This document shows, one piece after another, positions 51,868 through 62,819 of a stretch of 64,000 bases of DNA. Below the pieces are notes generated by a model. It saw nothing but the letters and a program-made list of their open reading frames with translations. It searched no databases and had not been told where the DNA came from. A program made the position numbers and the translations under genes. This DNA comes from Streptococcus mitis subsp. hohhotensis (GTDB lineage: Bacteria; Bacillota; Bacilli; Lactobacillales; Streptococcaceae): contig NZ_JPFZ01000006.1 of assembly GCF_000722775.1 (NCBI RefSeq), positions 62,001 through 126,000 on the forward strand. The letters run 5' to 3'. How positions within the stretch are numbered: the first letter of the stretch is position 1; each line of letters begins with the position of its first letter.

Positions 51868-52179
51868 ATGTGGGTAGTATTTATACTATTTATGATTTTC
51901 TTTTATTCTAATAATTCTAAAAAAATCAAGAAACTAGAGAATAAAATCAAAAAGCTTGAGCGAAAAGAGAAAGGAAATATAGAAATGTCAAGATTATTGC
52001 AAGAATTAATTGGGAAAAATCCAACAATCGTTGGACAAGTGTTTGGAACATCTTTATGGGAAGTTGTGGATGTTGACGAGGAATGGGTCAAACTACGTAG
52101 TGTTGATAAAGAGGGAAAAGAAAAATTCAAGTTGCAACGTATTGAGGATATCCAAACCGTTGAATTTGATGGAGAGTAG
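51868..52179 (+). CDS. Small membrane protein, first gene of a five-gene operon
   Basis: 103 residues: N-terminal transmembrane helix (about 2-17), Lys/Glu-rich coiled stretch, then a C-terminal beta-rich domain (VVDVDEEWVKLRSVDKEGKEKFKLQ). ATG at 51868 fits the AAAGGAG site; ATG at 51865 is also possible. A promoter TTGTCA-17-TACAAT lies just upstream. No family recognised. Confidence 0.7.
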   Translation: MWVVFILFMIFFYSNNSKKIKKLENKIKKLERKEKGNIEMSRLLQELIGKNPTIVGQVFGTSLWEVVDVDEEWVKLRSVDKEGKEKFKLQRIEDIQTVEFDGE

Positions 52180-52188
52180 GTGTGTAAC

Positions 52189-52395
52189 ATGCAACTAAAA
52201 AATCGTCTAAAAGAGCTTCGGGCTCGCGATAGTCTCAATCAAACCGACCTAGCCAAGCTGGCAGGGGTTTCCAGACAGACCATTAGCCTACTAGAACGGG
52301 ATGAGTACACCCCGTCCATTATCATTGCCCTGAAAATATCTCAAATTTTCAACGAAACAGTCGAATCGGTATTTCGCTTGGAGGAGGATGAGTGA
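52189..52395 (+). CDS. Small XRE/Cro-type regulator
   Basis: 68 residues, almost entirely a helix-turn-helix (LNQTDLAKLAGVSRQTISLLERDEYTPS) of the short YozG/Cro type. Frequently paired with DUF3169 and ABC-type membrane genes in Firmicutes. ATG at 52189 fits the AGG site; the earlier ATG at 52180 does not. Its stop overlaps the next start. Confidence 0.88.
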   Translation: MQLKNRLKELRARDSLNQTDLAKLAGVSRQTISLLERDEYTPSIIIALKISQIFNETVESVFRLEEDE

Positions 52396-52592
52396 TGAAC
52401 AAGTATAAAGTAATCTATTATGTAGTTGCCATAGCTTTATTAGTCAGCGTATTTCTATTGATTGGGATGGACTTAGGCTGGTTTAATCCCTATCAAAGTG
52501 ACCAATTTATTTGGGCCTACTTTGCTCTTATCCCAGTCGTTGACTGGATTGAAAAGAAATCCAAAAATCTAGCAAGTGAAAAAGGAGAATGA
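52395..52592 (+). CDS. Small two-helix membrane protein
   Basis: 65 residues with two hydrophobic segments (about 6-25 and 36-52) and a Lys-rich tail. Coupled at both ends (TGATG with the XRE gene, ATGA-type with the next gene). No family recognised. Confidence 0.7.
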   Translation: MNKYKVIYYVVAIALLVSVFLLIGMDLGWFNPYQSDQFIWAYFALIPVVDWIEKKSKNLASEKGE

Positions 52593-52594
52593 AT

Positions 52595-53329
52595 ATGAAA
52601 AAGAAACATGGATTGTTATTTTTAATGTCTGTTGTCTTGGGAGGTTTCTTGGGCATGTTTGTAGGGATGTTTAAGGCACGTGCCGAATCCCACGAAATTA
52701 TGTTAGATGTAAAAGTCTTGATACCATGGATATCAGCTATTTGTTTACTGATAGGTTTTATTAGCATTCTTTTGACGTTCAATTTCTTAAAGAAAAGCAG
52801 AAAATTTCACTCCTTGTATCAAGAGGAAATGGATGATGATTTGAATGAAACCTATTATGTGCAAATGTATCGGAATCTTGAGTTTGGAACTATTGCTTTT
52901 AATATTACAAGTGTAGCGATTTTGTTGGCTCTTTTCATCTCATTAAATGAAGTGATTGTACTAAATGGAAGCCATCTAACCTTATCTCTTTCTTTTTTGG
53001 TATTAGTGCTGATTTTCAGTGTTCAAAAATATCTTTTTAAGACCATTGCGATTGTTCGTCAGTTTGATTTGGCATTTTTTTCTACACCAAAGGATGTCAT
53101 GGACTTTATCAATTCTTACGACGAAGGGGAGCGTCAGGCTAATTTAGAACAAGGTTTTCAGGTTTTATTCCAATTAAATCAGTATGTCTTGCCAGGTCTC
53201 TACATTCTAATTGATCTCTTTTCCTTACTGACAGGAGAGATTCAGTTACTAGCTTTCTTGCTTGTCGGAGCAATCCATGTTTATATCAATGTGATGCAAT
53301 TGCCTATGGTAAAACGTTATTTCAAATAA
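52595..53329 (+). CDS. DUF3169-family membrane protein
   Basis: 244 residues with about six hydrophobic segments. The MDDDLNETYYVQMYRNLEFGTI segment after the second helix and overall plan match DUF3169 proteins, which travel with small XRE regulators. ATG at 52595 is 8 bp from AAGGAG. Function unknown. Confidence 0.75.
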   Translation: MKKKHGLLFLMSVVLGGFLGMFVGMFKARAESHEIMLDVKVLIPWISAICLLIGFISILLTFNFLKKSRKFHSLYQEEMDDDLNETYYVQMYRNLEFGTIAFNITSVAILLALFISLNEVIVLNGSHLTLSLSFLVLVLIFSVQKYLFKTIAIVRQFDLAFFSTPKDVMDFINSYDEGERQANLEQGFQVLFQLNQYVLPGLYILIDLFSLLTGEIQLLAFLLVGAIHVYINVMQLPMVKRYFK

Positions 53330-53340
53330 AGGAGTTATCT

Positions 53341-53982
53341 ATGAAATTACTTAAAAACCTTGGCTGGTTTCTTCTAGCCATTCTATCCTTTTTATTCATC
53401 TATGGCTTCATTCAGGGACTCGCGACTACTTCGCTTGCCTTAGGCGCTTCACCCTATGCTGTTACCCTACTCTATGTGGCCTTGGCTGGAGTATATGTGT
53501 ACGTCATTTATAAATGGTACCAGAAAGGTCCTGTTCATATTGAGAAGAGTGGCTTCAACCGATTTATTTGGCTTCCTGCCTTGGTTTGGTTCTTATCTCT
53601 AGTTGTCCAGTTTTTCTTGCCTAACGACCCTTCAGTAAATCAGCAAACAGCGACAGACTTGACCTTATCTCAACCACTTTTCTCATTCTTTGCTATTAAT
53701 ATTTTTGCTCCTCTGACGGAAGAACTCATCTTTAGAGGAATGCTGGCACGCTATATCTTTCCTAAGCAGGACAACAGCAAACAAACTCTGCTTTTCCTTC
53801 TGGTAACTAGTGTTCTGTTTGCCTTGATTCATTTCCCAGGAACTTTGCAACAGTTTTTAGTTTATGCTAGTCTAGGATTGAGTTTGGGTCTGGCTTATGT
53901 AAGCCGAAAAGGTCTTCTTTACAGCATTTCTCTTCACGCTTTGAATAATTTAGTCAGCTTTTTGATGATTCTCATGCTATAA
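53341..53982 (+). CDS. CPBP-family intramembrane metalloprotease (Abi/CAAX type)
   Basis: 213 residues, about six helices. The catalytic motifs are EELIFRGMLARY (Glu-Glu and Arg), FALIHFPG (His) and a final LHALNN. Bacterial members are linked to bacteriocin self-immunity and to peptide-pheromone processing. It is in the operon with the XRE and DUF3169 genes, 11 bp from the latter. Confidence 0.87.
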   Translation: MKLLKNLGWFLLAILSFLFIYGFIQGLATTSLALGASPYAVTLLYVALAGVYVYVIYKWYQKGPVHIEKSGFNRFIWLPALVWFLSLVVQFFLPNDPSVNQQTATDLTLSQPLFSFFAINIFAPLTEELIFRGMLARYIFPKQDNSKQTLLFLLVTSVLFALIHFPGTLQQFLVYASLGLSLGLAYVSRKGLLYSISLHALNNLVSFLMILML

Positions 53983-53999
53983 TAGAGTCAGGAGGTCAC

Positions 54000-54230
54000 A
54001 TGAAACGAGTAATTTTATTAGCAGTGATTCAAGCAGTCGTTCTATTTTTCATCATTGGGGCGCTAGCTTATGCCTTCAAGGGCGATTTCTTCTACAACTA
54101 TCTAGCAGTTGTCTTTGCCCCTATTGCAGGTGTCTTGCGCTTTGGGACAGCCTACACAACGGAAATTGTCTTGCCTCGAAAGGCAGCCGAAATTGCTGAA
54201 AAGCGTAAAGCAGGCAACAATTCAAAATAA
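54000..54230 (+). CDS. Small two-helix membrane protein, last in operon
   Basis: 76 residues with two hydrophobic segments (about 5-25 and 33-55) and a charged tail. AGGAGG precedes the ATG. A terminator follows at once. No family recognised. Confidence 0.75.
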   Translation: MKRVILLAVIQAVVLFFIIGALAYAFKGDFFYNYLAVVFAPIAGVLRFGTAYTTEIVLPRKAAEIAEKRKAGNNSK

Positions 54231-54235
54231 AAGAG

Positions 54236-54259
54236 TCCGATGAACTTCATCGGATTTTT
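54236..54259 (+). terminator. Terminator of the membrane-protein operon
   Basis: TCCGATGA / TCATCGGA with T5 tail. Confidence 0.85.
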
Positions 54260-54384
54260 GTATGTGCGTTAATTTTTAGGGACTTTACCTGATTTTTAAA
54301 GACTAGTAAACTTTTCTGATGATTTTCATGAAGAGCCTGCGCTTTTATGGTAAAATAGTAACAGAATAAAAGAGGAGAGAAACA

Positions 54385-56148
54385 ATGAAACGTAGTATGT
54401 ATGCTGGTCGTGTTCGTGAGGAACACATCGGACAAGAAATGACCTTGAAAGGATGGGTTGGCCGTCGTCGTGACCTTGGTGGTTTGATCTTTATCGACCT
54501 TCGTGACCGTGAAGGAATTATGCAGTTGGTTATCAATCCTGAAAAAGTTTCTGCAGAGGTTATGGCAACAGCTGAAAGCCTTCGTAGCGAATTTGTTATC
54601 GAGGTGACTGGTCAGGTCGCTGCGCGTGAGCAAGCCAATGATAAGTTGCCAACTGGTGCAGTTGAGTTAAACGTGACAGCTCTGACAGTGCTTAATACAG
54701 CTAAGACAACACCATTTGAGATTAAGGATGGCATTGAGGCCAATGACGATACACGTTTGCGTTACCGTTACCTTGACCTTCGTCGTCCAGAAATGTTGGA
54801 AAATCTTAAACTTCGTGCTAAGGTGACCCACTCTATCCGTAATTACTTAGATGAGTTGGAGTTTATCGACGTGGAGACACCATTCCTTTCTAAGTCAACG
54901 CCAGAAGGGGCGCGTGATTATTTGGTGCCATCTCGTGTTAATAAAGGGCATTTCTATGCTCTTCCACAAAGTCCACAAATCACTAAGCAGCTCTTGATGA
55001 ATGCTGGTTTTGACCGCTACTACCAAATCGTCAAATGTTTCCGTGATGAGGACTTGCGTGGTGACCGCCAGCCTGAGTTTACCCAGGTCGACTTGGAAAC
55101 ATCTTTCCTTACTGAGCAAGAAATCCAAGATATCACAGAAGGCTTGATTGCGCGCGTGATGAAGGAAACAAAAGGCATCGAAGTGACGCTTCCATTCCCT
55201 CGTATGAAATACGATGACGCTATGGCTCTTTACGGTTCTGACAAGCCAGATACTCGTTTTGACATGTTGCTTCAGGACTTGACAGAAGTGGTCAAAGGTG
55301 TAGACTTTAAAGTCTTTTCAGAAGCACCTGCTGTAAAAGCCATTGTGGTCAAAGGCGCTGCGGACAACTATTCACGTAAAGACATCGACAAGATGACGGA
55401 AGTAGCCAAACAGTACGGTGCCAAAGGTCTTGCTTGGGTCAAGGTAGTTGATGGAGAACTAAACGGACCAGTTGCCAAGTTCTTGACAGGCATCCAAGCA
55501 GAATTGACAACAGCGCTTGCACTTGAAGATAAGGACCTCGTTCTCTTTGTGGCGGATACGCTTGAAGTGGCCAATGCAACTCTTGGTGCCCTTCGTGGAC
55601 GTATTGCCAAAGAGCTTGGTTTGATTGACAATGATAAATTCAACTTCCTTTGGGTGGTTGATTGGCCAATGTTTGAATGGTCTGAAGAAGAAGGTCGCTA
55701 CATGAGCGCCCACCATCCGTTCACCCTTCCACAGGAAGAAACAGCTCACGAATTAGAAGGTGATTTGGCTAAGGTTCGTGCCATTGCTTACGATATTGTC
55801 TTGAACGGTTATGAGCTTGGTGGTGGTAGCCTTCGTATCAACCAAAAAGACCTTCAAGAACGTATGTTTAAGGCTCTTGGTTTCTCAGCTGAAGAAGCAA
55901 ATGACCAGTTTGGCTTCCTTCTTGAAGCCATGGACTATGGTTTCCCACCACACGGTGGCTTGGCTATCGGGCTTGACCGATTTGTCATGCTCTTAGCAGG
56001 AGAAGAAAATATCCGTGAAGTCATTGCCTTTCCTAAGAACAACAAGGCAAGTGACCCAATGACACAAGCTCCTTCAACAGTAGCTCTCAAACAACTAGAG
56101 GAACTCAGCTTACAAGTAGAAGAAGATGAAACAAGCAAAACGAATTAA
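54385..56148 (+). CDS. aspS: Aspartyl-tRNA synthetase
   Basis: 587-residue class II synthetase of the bacterial type. N-terminal OB anticodon-binding domain (1-105), motif 1 in [15 protein letters not shown], motif 2 [21 protein letters not shown] insertion domain (about 300-420), motif 3 [14 protein letters not shown]. Extended -10 TGGTAAAAT upstream. Its end overlaps the next gene by 23 bp. Confidence 0.97.
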   Translation: MKRSMYAGRVREEHIGQEMTLKGWVGRRRDLGGLIFIDLRDREGIMQLVINPEKVSAEVMATAESLRSEFVIEVTGQVAAREQANDKLPTGAVELNVTALTVLNTAKTTPFEIKDGIEANDDTRLRYRYLDLRRPEMLENLKLRAKVTHSIRNYLDELEFIDVETPFLSKSTPEGARDYLVPSRVNKGHFYALPQSPQITKQLLMNAGFDRYYQIVKCFRDEDLRGDRQPEFTQVDLETSFLTEQEIQDITEGLIARVMKETKGIEVTLPFPRMKYDDAMALYGSDKPDTRFDMLLQDLTEVVKGVDFKVFSEAPAVKAIVVKGAADNYSRKDIDKMTEVAKQYGAKGLAWVKVVDGELNGPVAKFLTGIQAELTTALALEDKDLVLFVADTLEVANATLGALRGRIAKELGLIDNDKFNFLWVVDWPMFEWSEEEGRYMSAHHPFTLPQEETAHELEGDLAKVRAIAYDIVLNGYELGGGSLRINQKDLQERMFKALGFSAEEANDQFGFLLEAMDYGFPPHGGLAIGLDRFVMLLAGEENIREVIAFPKNNKASDPMTQAPSTVALKQLEELSLQVEEDETSKTN

Positions 56149-57067
56149 GCGGTGGCGCTATTATCTGCGCCGCTTTGCTCATCAGATAAAAATTTTACGT
56201 GTCTTACAAAGCATCTCTCGTGAAAAATACGATGAGAAGATTTCGGCTTCTCTGGTCTATGGTTTTTTATCAGCAGTAGCGGTCAATTTCTTTTTCCAAC
56301 CAGGTCATGTGTATTCGAGTGGTGCGACAGGTCTGGCACAGATTATCTCTGCCTTGAGTAATCACTGGTTTGGTTTTCATATTCCGATTTCGCTGACCTT
56401 CTATGCCATTAATTTTCCTTTGATGGTCTTGGCTTGGTATCAGATTGGCCATAAGTTCACCGTCTTTACCTTTATCACGGTATCTATGAGTTCCTTCTTT
56501 ATCCAGTTTGTCCCTGTGGCGACCTTGACGGAGGATCCCATTATCAATGCCCTTTTTGGGGGTGTTGTCATGGGCTTGGGGATTGGTTTTGCTCTTCGCA
56601 ACAATATCTCCAGTGGTGGGACGGATATTGTCAGTCTGACCATTCGCAAGAAAACAGGTAAGAATGTCGGTAGTATTTCTTTCTTGGTAAATGGGACCAT
56701 CATGCTGATAGCAGGTTTGACCTTTGGTTGGAAATACGCTCTCTACTCTATGATTACCATCTTTGTCTCTAGCCGTGTGACAGACGCTGTCTTTACCAAG
56801 CAAAAACGGATGCAGGCTATGATTGTGACCAATCATCCAGATAAAGTAATTGAGAAAATCCATAAAAAATTGCACCGCGGAGCAACCATGATCCACGATG
56901 CAGAAGGAACCTATAATCACGAGAGAAAGGCAGTTTTAATTACTGTCATTACACGTGCAGAGTTTAATGAATTTAAACAGATTATGAAACAGGTGGACCC
57001 AGGCGCCTTTGTCTCTGTATCTGAGAATGTTCATATTCTGGGACGATTCGTTGAAACAGAAAATTAG
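56126..57067 (+). CDS. YitT-family membrane protein (DUF161/DUF2179)
   Basis: 313 residues. About five hydrophobic segments (residues 45-215), including the [13 protein letters not shown] signature, followed by a cytoplasmic DUF2179 domain (about 225-313, [16 protein letters not shown]). Function is unknown. It starts inside aspS, so translation is coupled. A bidirectional terminator separates it from malR. Confidence 0.87.
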   Translation: MKQAKRIKRWRYYLRRFAHQIKILRVLQSISREKYDEKISASLVYGFLSAVAVNFFFQPGHVYSSGATGLAQIISALSNHWFGFHIPISLTFYAINFPLMVLAWYQIGHKFTVFTFITVSMSSFFIQFVPVATLTEDPIINALFGGVVMGLGIGFALRNNISSGGTDIVSLTIRKKTGKNVGSISFLVNGTIMLIAGLTFGWKYALYSMITIFVSSRVTDAVFTKQKRMQAMIVTNHPDKVIEKIHKKLHRGATMIHDAEGTYNHERKAVLITVITRAEFNEFKQIMKQVDPGAFVSVSENVHILGRFVETEN

Positions 57068-57076
57068 TGACTAAAA

Positions 57077-57100
57077 AAACCAGCGCGAGCTGGTTTTTAT
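57077..57100. terminator. Bidirectional terminator between YitT-family gene and malR
   Basis: AAACCAGC / GCTGGTTT stem with a GCGA tetraloop and T/A runs on both sides, for convergent genes. Confidence 0.85.
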
Positions 57101-58083
57101 TTTTCGATAATTTTGTGGGCGATTAACTGACGGTAACAAATTTGTTTATTGCTCTTAGCGTCGTTGATAATCTGAAGAATCGTTTCAAATGATGTTTGAC
57201 CAAGTTCTAGGCTATTGATATCGACATAGGCTGCCAAGTTGAGCTTGGGATTGACTGAGTCGAAGCTGAGAACAGGGACATCTAGCTGGTGCTTAGCGAT
57301 GTAGTCACAGACCCCTTCAGCTAGGAGGCTATCAGTTGTGATGATAGCATCAATCATAGGATCGTGTTTAAACAAACGCTTACTGAATTGATAACCTTTT
57401 TCTTCTAGGAATTCGTTCGCAAAATAGGTCAAGTTACTATCAAGAGGCAGTTGGTACTGTTTGAGTGCTGACTCATAGCCTGTTAAACGGTCTTGTGTTA
57501 CGAAGAGTCTCTTAGTCCCTCCAATAAAGGCAATTCGTTTGCAGCCTTTTTTGATGAAATATTCAGTCGCATCAAAGCCAGCTTGAACGTTGTCATTATC
57601 GACAAGTGGAATGAAGGGGGACAGAGATTTTCCGAGGATGAGGAAGGGGAACTGCTCATCAGCCACCAGTTTGACTAAAGGATCTTCCTCTTCGGCATAA
57701 AGGAAAATTAAACCGTCTACACGTTTACCATAGACCATTTGTGAGATGGCAGTAAGACGCTCCTTCTCATCTTTCCCTGTTGCTATCTGAATGGCATAGT
57801 GGTTTTCAGATGCGACTTGAGAGATGCCGCGTAGGACTGATGGAAAGAAAGGATTCTGGTAGAAGGCATCTGAATCATCAGGAAGAACTAAGCCGATAAC
57901 TTGCGTATAACTGCTTACCAAACTGCGAGCATTGAGGTTGGGGTGGTAATTGAGTTCCTTCATAGCCTTGCGAACGCGTTTTTTTGTTTCGTCGCTAATG
58001 GTTGATTTGTTTTGAATAACACGGGTTACGGTTGAAGGCGAAACACCAGCAGCCTTGGCCACGTCTTTAATCGTAACGGGCAT
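57097..58083 (-). CDS. malR: Maltose operon repressor MalR (LacI family)
   Basis: 328 residues. N-terminal LacI helix-turn-helix (1-60: TIKDVAKAAGVSPSTVTRVIQNKSTIS) and periplasmic-binding-like effector domain. It represses malXCD and malQ by binding CGCAAACGTTTGCG-type operators, two of which are visible at 62760 and 63144, and is released by maltose or maltodextrin. It starts 9 bp after malA. Confidence 0.95.
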   Translation of the reverse strand: MPVTIKDVAKAAGVSPSTVTRVIQNKSTISDETKKRVRKAMKELNYHPNLNARSLVSSYTQVIGLVLPDDSDAFYQNPFFPSVLRGISQVASENHYAIQIATGKDEKERLTAISQMVYGKRVDGLIFLYAEEEDPLVKLVADEQFPFLILGKSLSPFIPLVDNDNVQAGFDATEYFIKKGCKRIAFIGGTKRLFVTQDRLTGYESALKQYQLPLDSNLTYFANEFLEEKGYQFSKRLFKHDPMIDAIITTDSLLAEGVCDYIAKHQLDVPVLSFDSVNPKLNLAAYVDINSLELGQTSFETILQIINDAKSNKQICYRQLIAHKIIEK

Positions 58084-58092
58084 AAAAATCTC

Positions 58093-58893
58093 CTATTTAT
58101 GGTAATCTGGGTCACGGAAATGCGTTTTATAAAAGATAGTGACCAGATACAGAACAAAAAGAATGTTTTGTACAGTAATGAGAGTTGTCATATTTTGGCC
58201 AAAGAGTCCCAAAATAAGCGTAATCAGAGTTGGTAATCCTAAACAGTTCAAGATAAAATGGTAGCACTCTTTAAAGGTTTTAAATGAAAAGAGGCGTGAT
58301 TTCTTAGTGATATAAAGGAGAAGACTCGCTCCTAAAGAGACGATAAAGAAATTCAAACCAAAGAGGAAGCTTGCACCGAGAACTAGGAAGAGACTGATAT
58401 AGACACGATTCTGCTGGTACCAGTCTTTAGAAATTGCTTGGGTCAAGCTGTCTTTGCTTTTGAAACTCTCAGTCTGAATGGCTCGGTAAGAGATGCGGGT
58501 CAGTTCCTTACTTTCCTTGCTGATGACTAGCTCATTCGTATCGAAATGCAGTTGCAAGTCCTTAGGTAACTCCTTACTTTGACTTGGACCGATTAAAAGA
58601 GAAGGGGCTTGACTAGCTGTTCCTGTATAAGTTAATTTACCATCAACAATTGCAGCATGCTCAGAGAGGTCCTGGACAACCCCATCCGTCAGAGGTTCAT
58701 AGACATTATCGATGAAGGTTTCTAGCGGATAAGTCTCCTGAGAGCTGTTTTGGATGGCAATGGGTACCATAGACAAGCTGATAAGGAAGATACTGGTAAA
58801 GAGAAGTTGAAACCAGTTGAGCCCGAAACGTTTGGATAGGGGCTTACGAAATCCCCAAATACTTGAAAAATAAGAAAATGGATATGGAAGCAT
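58093..58893 (-). CDS. malA: Maltodextrin utilisation protein MalA
   Basis: 266-residue membrane protein of the DUF1189 family, with one N-terminal helix (about 27-47), an extracytoplasmic domain and three or four C-terminal helices from about 163. Named malA in pneumococcus for its place before malR; its biochemical role is not established. Poor ribosome site (AGAAAGAT) before the ATG at 58893. Confidence 0.85.
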   Translation of the reverse strand: MLPYPFSYFSSIWGFRKPLSKRFGLNWFQLLFTSIFLISLSMVPIAIQNSSQETYPLETFIDNVYEPLTDGVVQDLSEHAAIVDGKLTYTGTASQAPSLLIGPSQSKELPKDLQLHFDTNELVISKESKELTRISYRAIQTESFKSKDSLTQAISKDWYQQNRVYISLFLVLGASFLFGLNFFIVSLGASLLLYITKKSRLFSFKTFKECYHFILNCLGLPTLITLILGLFGQNMTTLITVQNILFVLYLVTIFYKTHFRDPDYHK

Positions 58894-59011
58894 AGGTATC
58901 TTTCTAAAAGGTGTTTTCTATATGAGTATTATTATATAGAGAAATGCGCTTTATTTCAAGTCTAGGAGAAAAATTGCTTGTTGCAAGAATATTATTTACA
59001 GTAGCAATCGC

Positions 59012-59173
59012 TAATACTCAATGAAAATCAAAGAGCAAACTAGGAAGCTAGCCGCAGGCTGCTCAAAACACTGCTTTGAGGTTGTGGATAGAACTGACGA
59101 AGTCAGCTCAAAACACTGTTTTGAGGTTGCAGATAAAGCTGACGTGGTTTGAAGAGGTTTTCGAAGAGTATAA
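59012..59173 (-). repeat. BOX element between malA and malD
   Basis: Plus strand begins TAATACTCAATGAAAATC (boxC end) and ends TTTTCGAAGAGTATAA. Two boxB-type modules (ACTGACGAAGTCAG and a partial one). The boxA end lacks the usual CTTGCCG core. It fills most of the 305-bp gap, 26 bp from the malD stop. Confidence 0.9.
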
Positions 59174-59198
59174 AATGAAAAAGGGTGGCGGGGATATA

Positions 59199-60041
59199 TT
59201 ATCCCTTGTCGCCACCACTTGTAAGTCCTGAAACAAAGTTCTTTTGTAGGAAGAAGAAGAGAATACAGATTGGAAGGGCAATGAGGATAGCACCTGCTGA
59301 GAAGTAGGCAATCTTCAAGTTTTTCACATTGCTAACGAAGGTTTGGAGACCTACGGCAACAGTAAAGTATTCTTTCTCACGAAGCAAGAAACTAGAAAGG
59401 ATATAGTCTCCAAAAGGTCCCATGAAGGCCCAGAGAGCTTGTACGGCAACCATTGGGCGAACAAGTGGAAGAACAATTTGCCAGAAGCGGCGGAAGTGTC
59501 CTGCACCGTCTAGTTTTGCAGATTCGTCTAGAGACATTGGCACTGTATCGAAGTAGCCTTTCATGAGCCAAGCATTCATCGGGATACCACCACCAACGTA
59601 GAGGAAGATGAGGAACCAGCTGTGGTTAAGGGCGTTCAACATAAGTGCCATAACGAAGAAGGCTGTCAAAGCGGCCATGGTTGGCACCATTTGGATAATC
59701 AAGAAGAAGACCAAACTTTGTTTACGAGCCAAGAAGTTGTAACGGCTGTAAGCATAACCAGCAAGTACGATAATACTTGTTTGAACAGCCATAGTAATTA
59801 AGGCGATAATCAAAGTGTTGAGATACCAAGTACCGTATAGGGTTTCAGTAAAGAGTCCTTTAAAGTTATCAAAATTGAAGTCGATGTTAGTATCGAGTTT
59901 AAAGGCCGCGACATTACCTGCTTTAAAGGCTGACATGATGGTAATCAAAAGTGGATAGATAATCACGATTGATAGGCCAATTAAGTAGAGGTAAGTAAGG
60001 GTTTGAGTCAGTCTACGTTTGAGTTTAATTGAGTTATTCAT
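59199..60041 (-). CDS. malD: Maltodextrin ABC transporter permease MalD
   Basis: 280-residue inner permease (MalG-like), six helices, with the EAA loop [25 protein letters not shown] that contacts the ATPase. ATG at 60041 with GGAGG 9 bp upstream is preferred; the longer frame would overlap malC. The ATPase is probably the shared MsmK encoded elsewhere. Confidence 0.95.
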   Translation of the reverse strand: MNNSIKLKRRLTQTLTYLYLIGLSIVIIYPLLITIMSAFKAGNVAAFKLDTNIDFNFDNFKGLFTETLYGTWYLNTLIIALITMAVQTSIIVLAGYAYSRYNFLARKQSLVFFLIIQMVPTMAALTAFFVMALMLNALNHSWFLIFLYVGGGIPMNAWLMKGYFDTVPMSLDESAKLDGAGHFRRFWQIVLPLVRPMVAVQALWAFMGPFGDYILSSFLLREKEYFTVAVGLQTFVSNVKNLKIAYFSAGAILIALPICILFFFLQKNFVSGLTSGGDKG

Positions 60042-60042
60042 C

Positions 60043-61335
60043 TTAGACGTCCTCCATATCAAATGCGTGTAGTTTCTTGAATGCGATCATAGAGATTGAG
60101 ATGACAATGATAGAGATAATCAAGGTAACAGCTGCCGCCATTGAGTATTGAGGAGATGTACCTGTTGTCAAACGGTAGATCCATGAGATCAAGATATCGG
60201 TTGAACCAGCTCCACCTCCGACACTACCAGGTCCTCCACCATTGAAGAGGTACATGATAGAGAAGTTGTTAAAGTTGAAGGTGTATTGACTAATCAAAGT
60301 AGGTGCCGCAACAGCCAAGATCATTGGGAAAGTGATGTTGCGGAATTTTTGCCAAGCATTGGCACCGTCAATATAAGCTGCTTCGTAAAGGTCGTTAGGG
60401 ATAGATTGTAAGATACCTAAAGTCAAAACGTAGATGTATGGGAATCCAAGCCAACCTTGCATCATAATCAAGGCAATTTTTGTCCAAGTTGGATCTGTTT
60501 TCCAAGGAATAAGAGCACCATCAAGGAAAGGAAGGAATTTAGCAAAGATTGGCAAGACTTGAGTGTTGATAGCACCGACACTATCATTAAACATATTTGA
60601 GAATGTCAAGATAGTGATGAAGGCTGGGACAGCCCAAGGAAGAAGGAAAATAACACCAAAGATACGTTTTCCTTTGATAAATGGTTGGTTAGCAATGATA
60701 GCTGTGAAGATACCGATTACGATTTGTAAAGTTGAGGCAGCCAAAGCCCAGATGATAGTCCAAGAAAGAACGGAACCGAAGGCAGAACGGAAGGTACTCA
60801 AACTCCAGATGTTCGTAAAGTTCGTCAAACCAACCCAGTCCAACAATTTGTTTGGTGGCAAGTGTTGGAAATCGTAGTTGGTAAAGGCGATCATCAAGGT
60901 TACGATAACTGGGAAGATAATCGCAAAAGTCATGGCAACATAAGATGGAATGATCAAGAGGTAAGGGAAGCCATTTTCATAGATTCCTTTGACCATTTCT
61001 TTAAAGGTAAGTGCTACTGGTATGCCATTATTAATGTGTTTGGCAGTTGTATGTGCATCTTTGATATTTGCGAAATAAAAGAGTACATAAACAACTACAA
61101 AGATTAAATGGAAGGCACCGCGAATCAGCATAAAGAGGGAATTGTCACGACCTGGCTTGTCACCAAGAGTGATGAGATTGCTCAATTCAGGGGCTGCAAG
61201 TGCTAGAAAATAAAGGACAAATACGATGGTTACACCAAGGAAGATAAAACCTTTGGCTTTTTGTTTATTGTAAATCTGTCCTAACCCAGGAATGATAGAC
61301 AGCAGGGCTGCTTTGCTAGGTTGTTGCTTTTCCAT
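60043..61335 (-). CDS. malC: Maltodextrin ABC transporter permease MalC
   Basis: 430-residue permease (MalF-like) with extra N-terminal helices and the EAA loop [25 protein letters not shown] at 61335 follows AAAGGAG by 5 bp; the longer frame begins five codons earlier on top of this site. It ends 1 bp before the malD start. Confidence 0.95.
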   Translation of the reverse strand: MEKQQPSKAALLSIIPGLGQIYNKQKAKGFIFLGVTIVFVLYFLALAAPELSNLITLGDKPGRDNSLFMLIRGAFHLIFVVVYVLFYFANIKDAHTTAKHINNGIPVALTFKEMVKGIYENGFPYLLIIPSYVAMTFAIIFPVIVTLMIAFTNYDFQHLPPNKLLDWVGLTNFTNIWSLSTFRSAFGSVLSWTIIWALAASTLQIVIGIFTAIIANQPFIKGKRIFGVIFLLPWAVPAFITILTFSNMFNDSVGAINTQVLPIFAKFLPFLDGALIPWKTDPTWTKIALIMMQGWLGFPYIYVLTLGILQSIPNDLYEAAYIDGANAWQKFRNITFPMILAVAAPTLISQYTFNFNNFSIMYLFNGGGPGSVGGGAGSTDILISWIYRLTTGTSPQYSMAAAVTLIISIIVISISMIAFKKLHAFDMEDV

Positions 61336-61402
61336 AATAACTCCTTTCATAGGATACTGGTTTTTAGATAAAACCTAAACTATTTGTGTTTTTGTTGATA
61401 AA

Positions 61403-61436
61403 TTCAAAGGGGGATTTGAATTCCACCCCCCTTGAA
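61403..61436 (-). terminator. Intercistronic hairpin between malX and malC
   Basis: TTCAAAGGGGG / CCCCCCTTGAA stem (one mismatch) in the 109-bp gap. Likely lets part of the transcripts end after malX, so the binding protein is made in excess over the permeases. Confidence 0.7.
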
Positions 61437-61444
61437 CAAATTTC

Positions 61445-62716
61445 TTATTCACCAAATTTTTGTTTGATTGTTTCTTTGATCAATGTTACAGCATCGTTAG
61501 CTGCTGTTTTAGCATCTTTCTTGCCACTTACAGCATCAAAGAGCATATTTTTCGCTGGATCCCAAACTGCAGACATTTGAGAGATGTTTGGCATTGGTTG
61601 AGCGTTCTTGAACTGTTTGATAACAGCAGTTGTCAACTCATCGTTTTTACCTTCAGCGTATGAACGAGCCTCAGTGTTAGCTGGGATTTCGTTAGTCTTA
61701 TCGTATAATACTTTTTGTTGTTCAGTTGAAACAAGGAAGTCTACAAATTTTTGAGAAGCTTCAAGGTTCTTAGTGGCTTGAGGGATGACCCAAGCTTTAC
61801 CACCACCAAATGCAGCATATTCTTTTCCGTTTGAAAGAGTTGGGATAGTCGCAACACCGTAGTTTACTTTAGCATCTTTGAAGGCTTGAGCTTTCCAAGG
61901 TCCGTCGATGATAGCAGCTGTTTTACCTTCTTGGAAATGAGTTTGGATTAAGTTACCAGCACCTTCAGTATCTTGCATACCTTTAGGCCATTTTTCATAC
62001 CAAGATTTAGCGTACTCTATACCTTTGATAGCTCCGTCGTTGGCAAGACCGATATCTTTAGCGTCCTTACCGTTTTGACCGAATACGTAAGCGCCGTTAC
62101 CAGCAAGAAGCCCGTATGCATAGTAGAAGTTTGTCCAGTCAGCTAGGAAAGCAGAAGTTTTTCCATCTTCACCAGCGAAGGCATATTTGCTATCTTTAGC
62201 AAGGTTTTCTAAGTCAGCAAAAGTTTTTGGAGCTTCTTTTATCAAGTCTTTGTTGTAGTACATAACAAGTGACTCGATAACGGCAGGAGCACCGTAAACT
62301 TTACCATTAGCAGCTGTTACAAGAGATTTAGTTGTGTCGTCTGTTTTAGCGCCGTCGCTCAATTTAACTTCTGAAAGTTGTCCGTCAGAACCAAGGCTAC
62401 CTACACGGTCGTATGGAGCCATCATAACATCAGGGACATTACCAGATTGGTTGTCAAGAGAAAGTTTATCAAGACCTCCTAGAGCATCACCAGTTTTAAG
62501 AGTGACTTTTACTCCAGCTTCTTTTTCATAAGCTTTAGCAACCTCTTCAATATAGCTCTTATATCCCTCGTCTACATATACAGTGAGTTCTTTCGCTTCA
62601 GATGAACCAGAATCAGCAGGCTTATCAGCAGTTTTGCTTCCGCAAGCTACCAAAAGCAAGCTAGCAAGTGTAACAGTTCCAAGCACAGCAGTGCTCTTCA
62701 TGAATTTAGATGACAT
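61445..62716 (-). CDS. malX: Maltodextrin-binding lipoprotein MalX
   Basis: 423-residue extracellular solute-binding protein, family 1. Lipobox LLVAC with Cys25 for lipid anchoring. It captures maltose and maltodextrins for MalCD. AGGAGG precedes the ATG. First gene of malXCD, driven by the MalR-controlled promoter upstream. Confidence 0.96.
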   Translation of the reverse strand: MSSKFMKSTAVLGTVTLASLLLVACGSKTADKPADSGSSEAKELTVYVDEGYKSYIEEVAKAYEKEAGVKVTLKTGDALGGLDKLSLDNQSGNVPDVMMAPYDRVGSLGSDGQLSEVKLSDGAKTDDTTKSLVTAANGKVYGAPAVIESLVMYYNKDLIKEAPKTFADLENLAKDSKYAFAGEDGKTSAFLADWTNFYYAYGLLAGNGAYVFGQNGKDAKDIGLANDGAIKGIEYAKSWYEKWPKGMQDTEGAGNLIQTHFQEGKTAAIIDGPWKAQAFKDAKVNYGVATIPTLSNGKEYAAFGGGKAWVIPQATKNLEASQKFVDFLVSTEQQKVLYDKTNEIPANTEARSYAEGKNDELTTAVIKQFKNAQPMPNISQMSAVWDPAKNMLFDAVSGKKDAKTAANDAVTLIKETIKQKFGE

Positions 62717-62759
62717 AGTGTATTCCTCCTAAAGAATAACAAATTTTATAATGAGGAAA

Positions 62760-62813
62760 CGCAAACGTTTTCCTTTATGGGACTAGTATAGCACAAATAG
62801 AAAACGGTTGCAA
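62760..62813 (-). promoter_or_regulatory. malX promoter with MalR operator and cre-like site
   Basis: On the minus strand TTGCAA (62813-62808), 17-bp spacer, TATACT (62790-62785). A MalR-type site CGCAAACGTTTTCC lies at 62760-62773, about 12 bp past the -10. The -35 overlaps TGCAACCGTTTTCT (62799-62812), which fits a CcpA cre site or a second weaker MalR site. Confidence 0.8.
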
Positions 62814-62819
62814 GTGTTT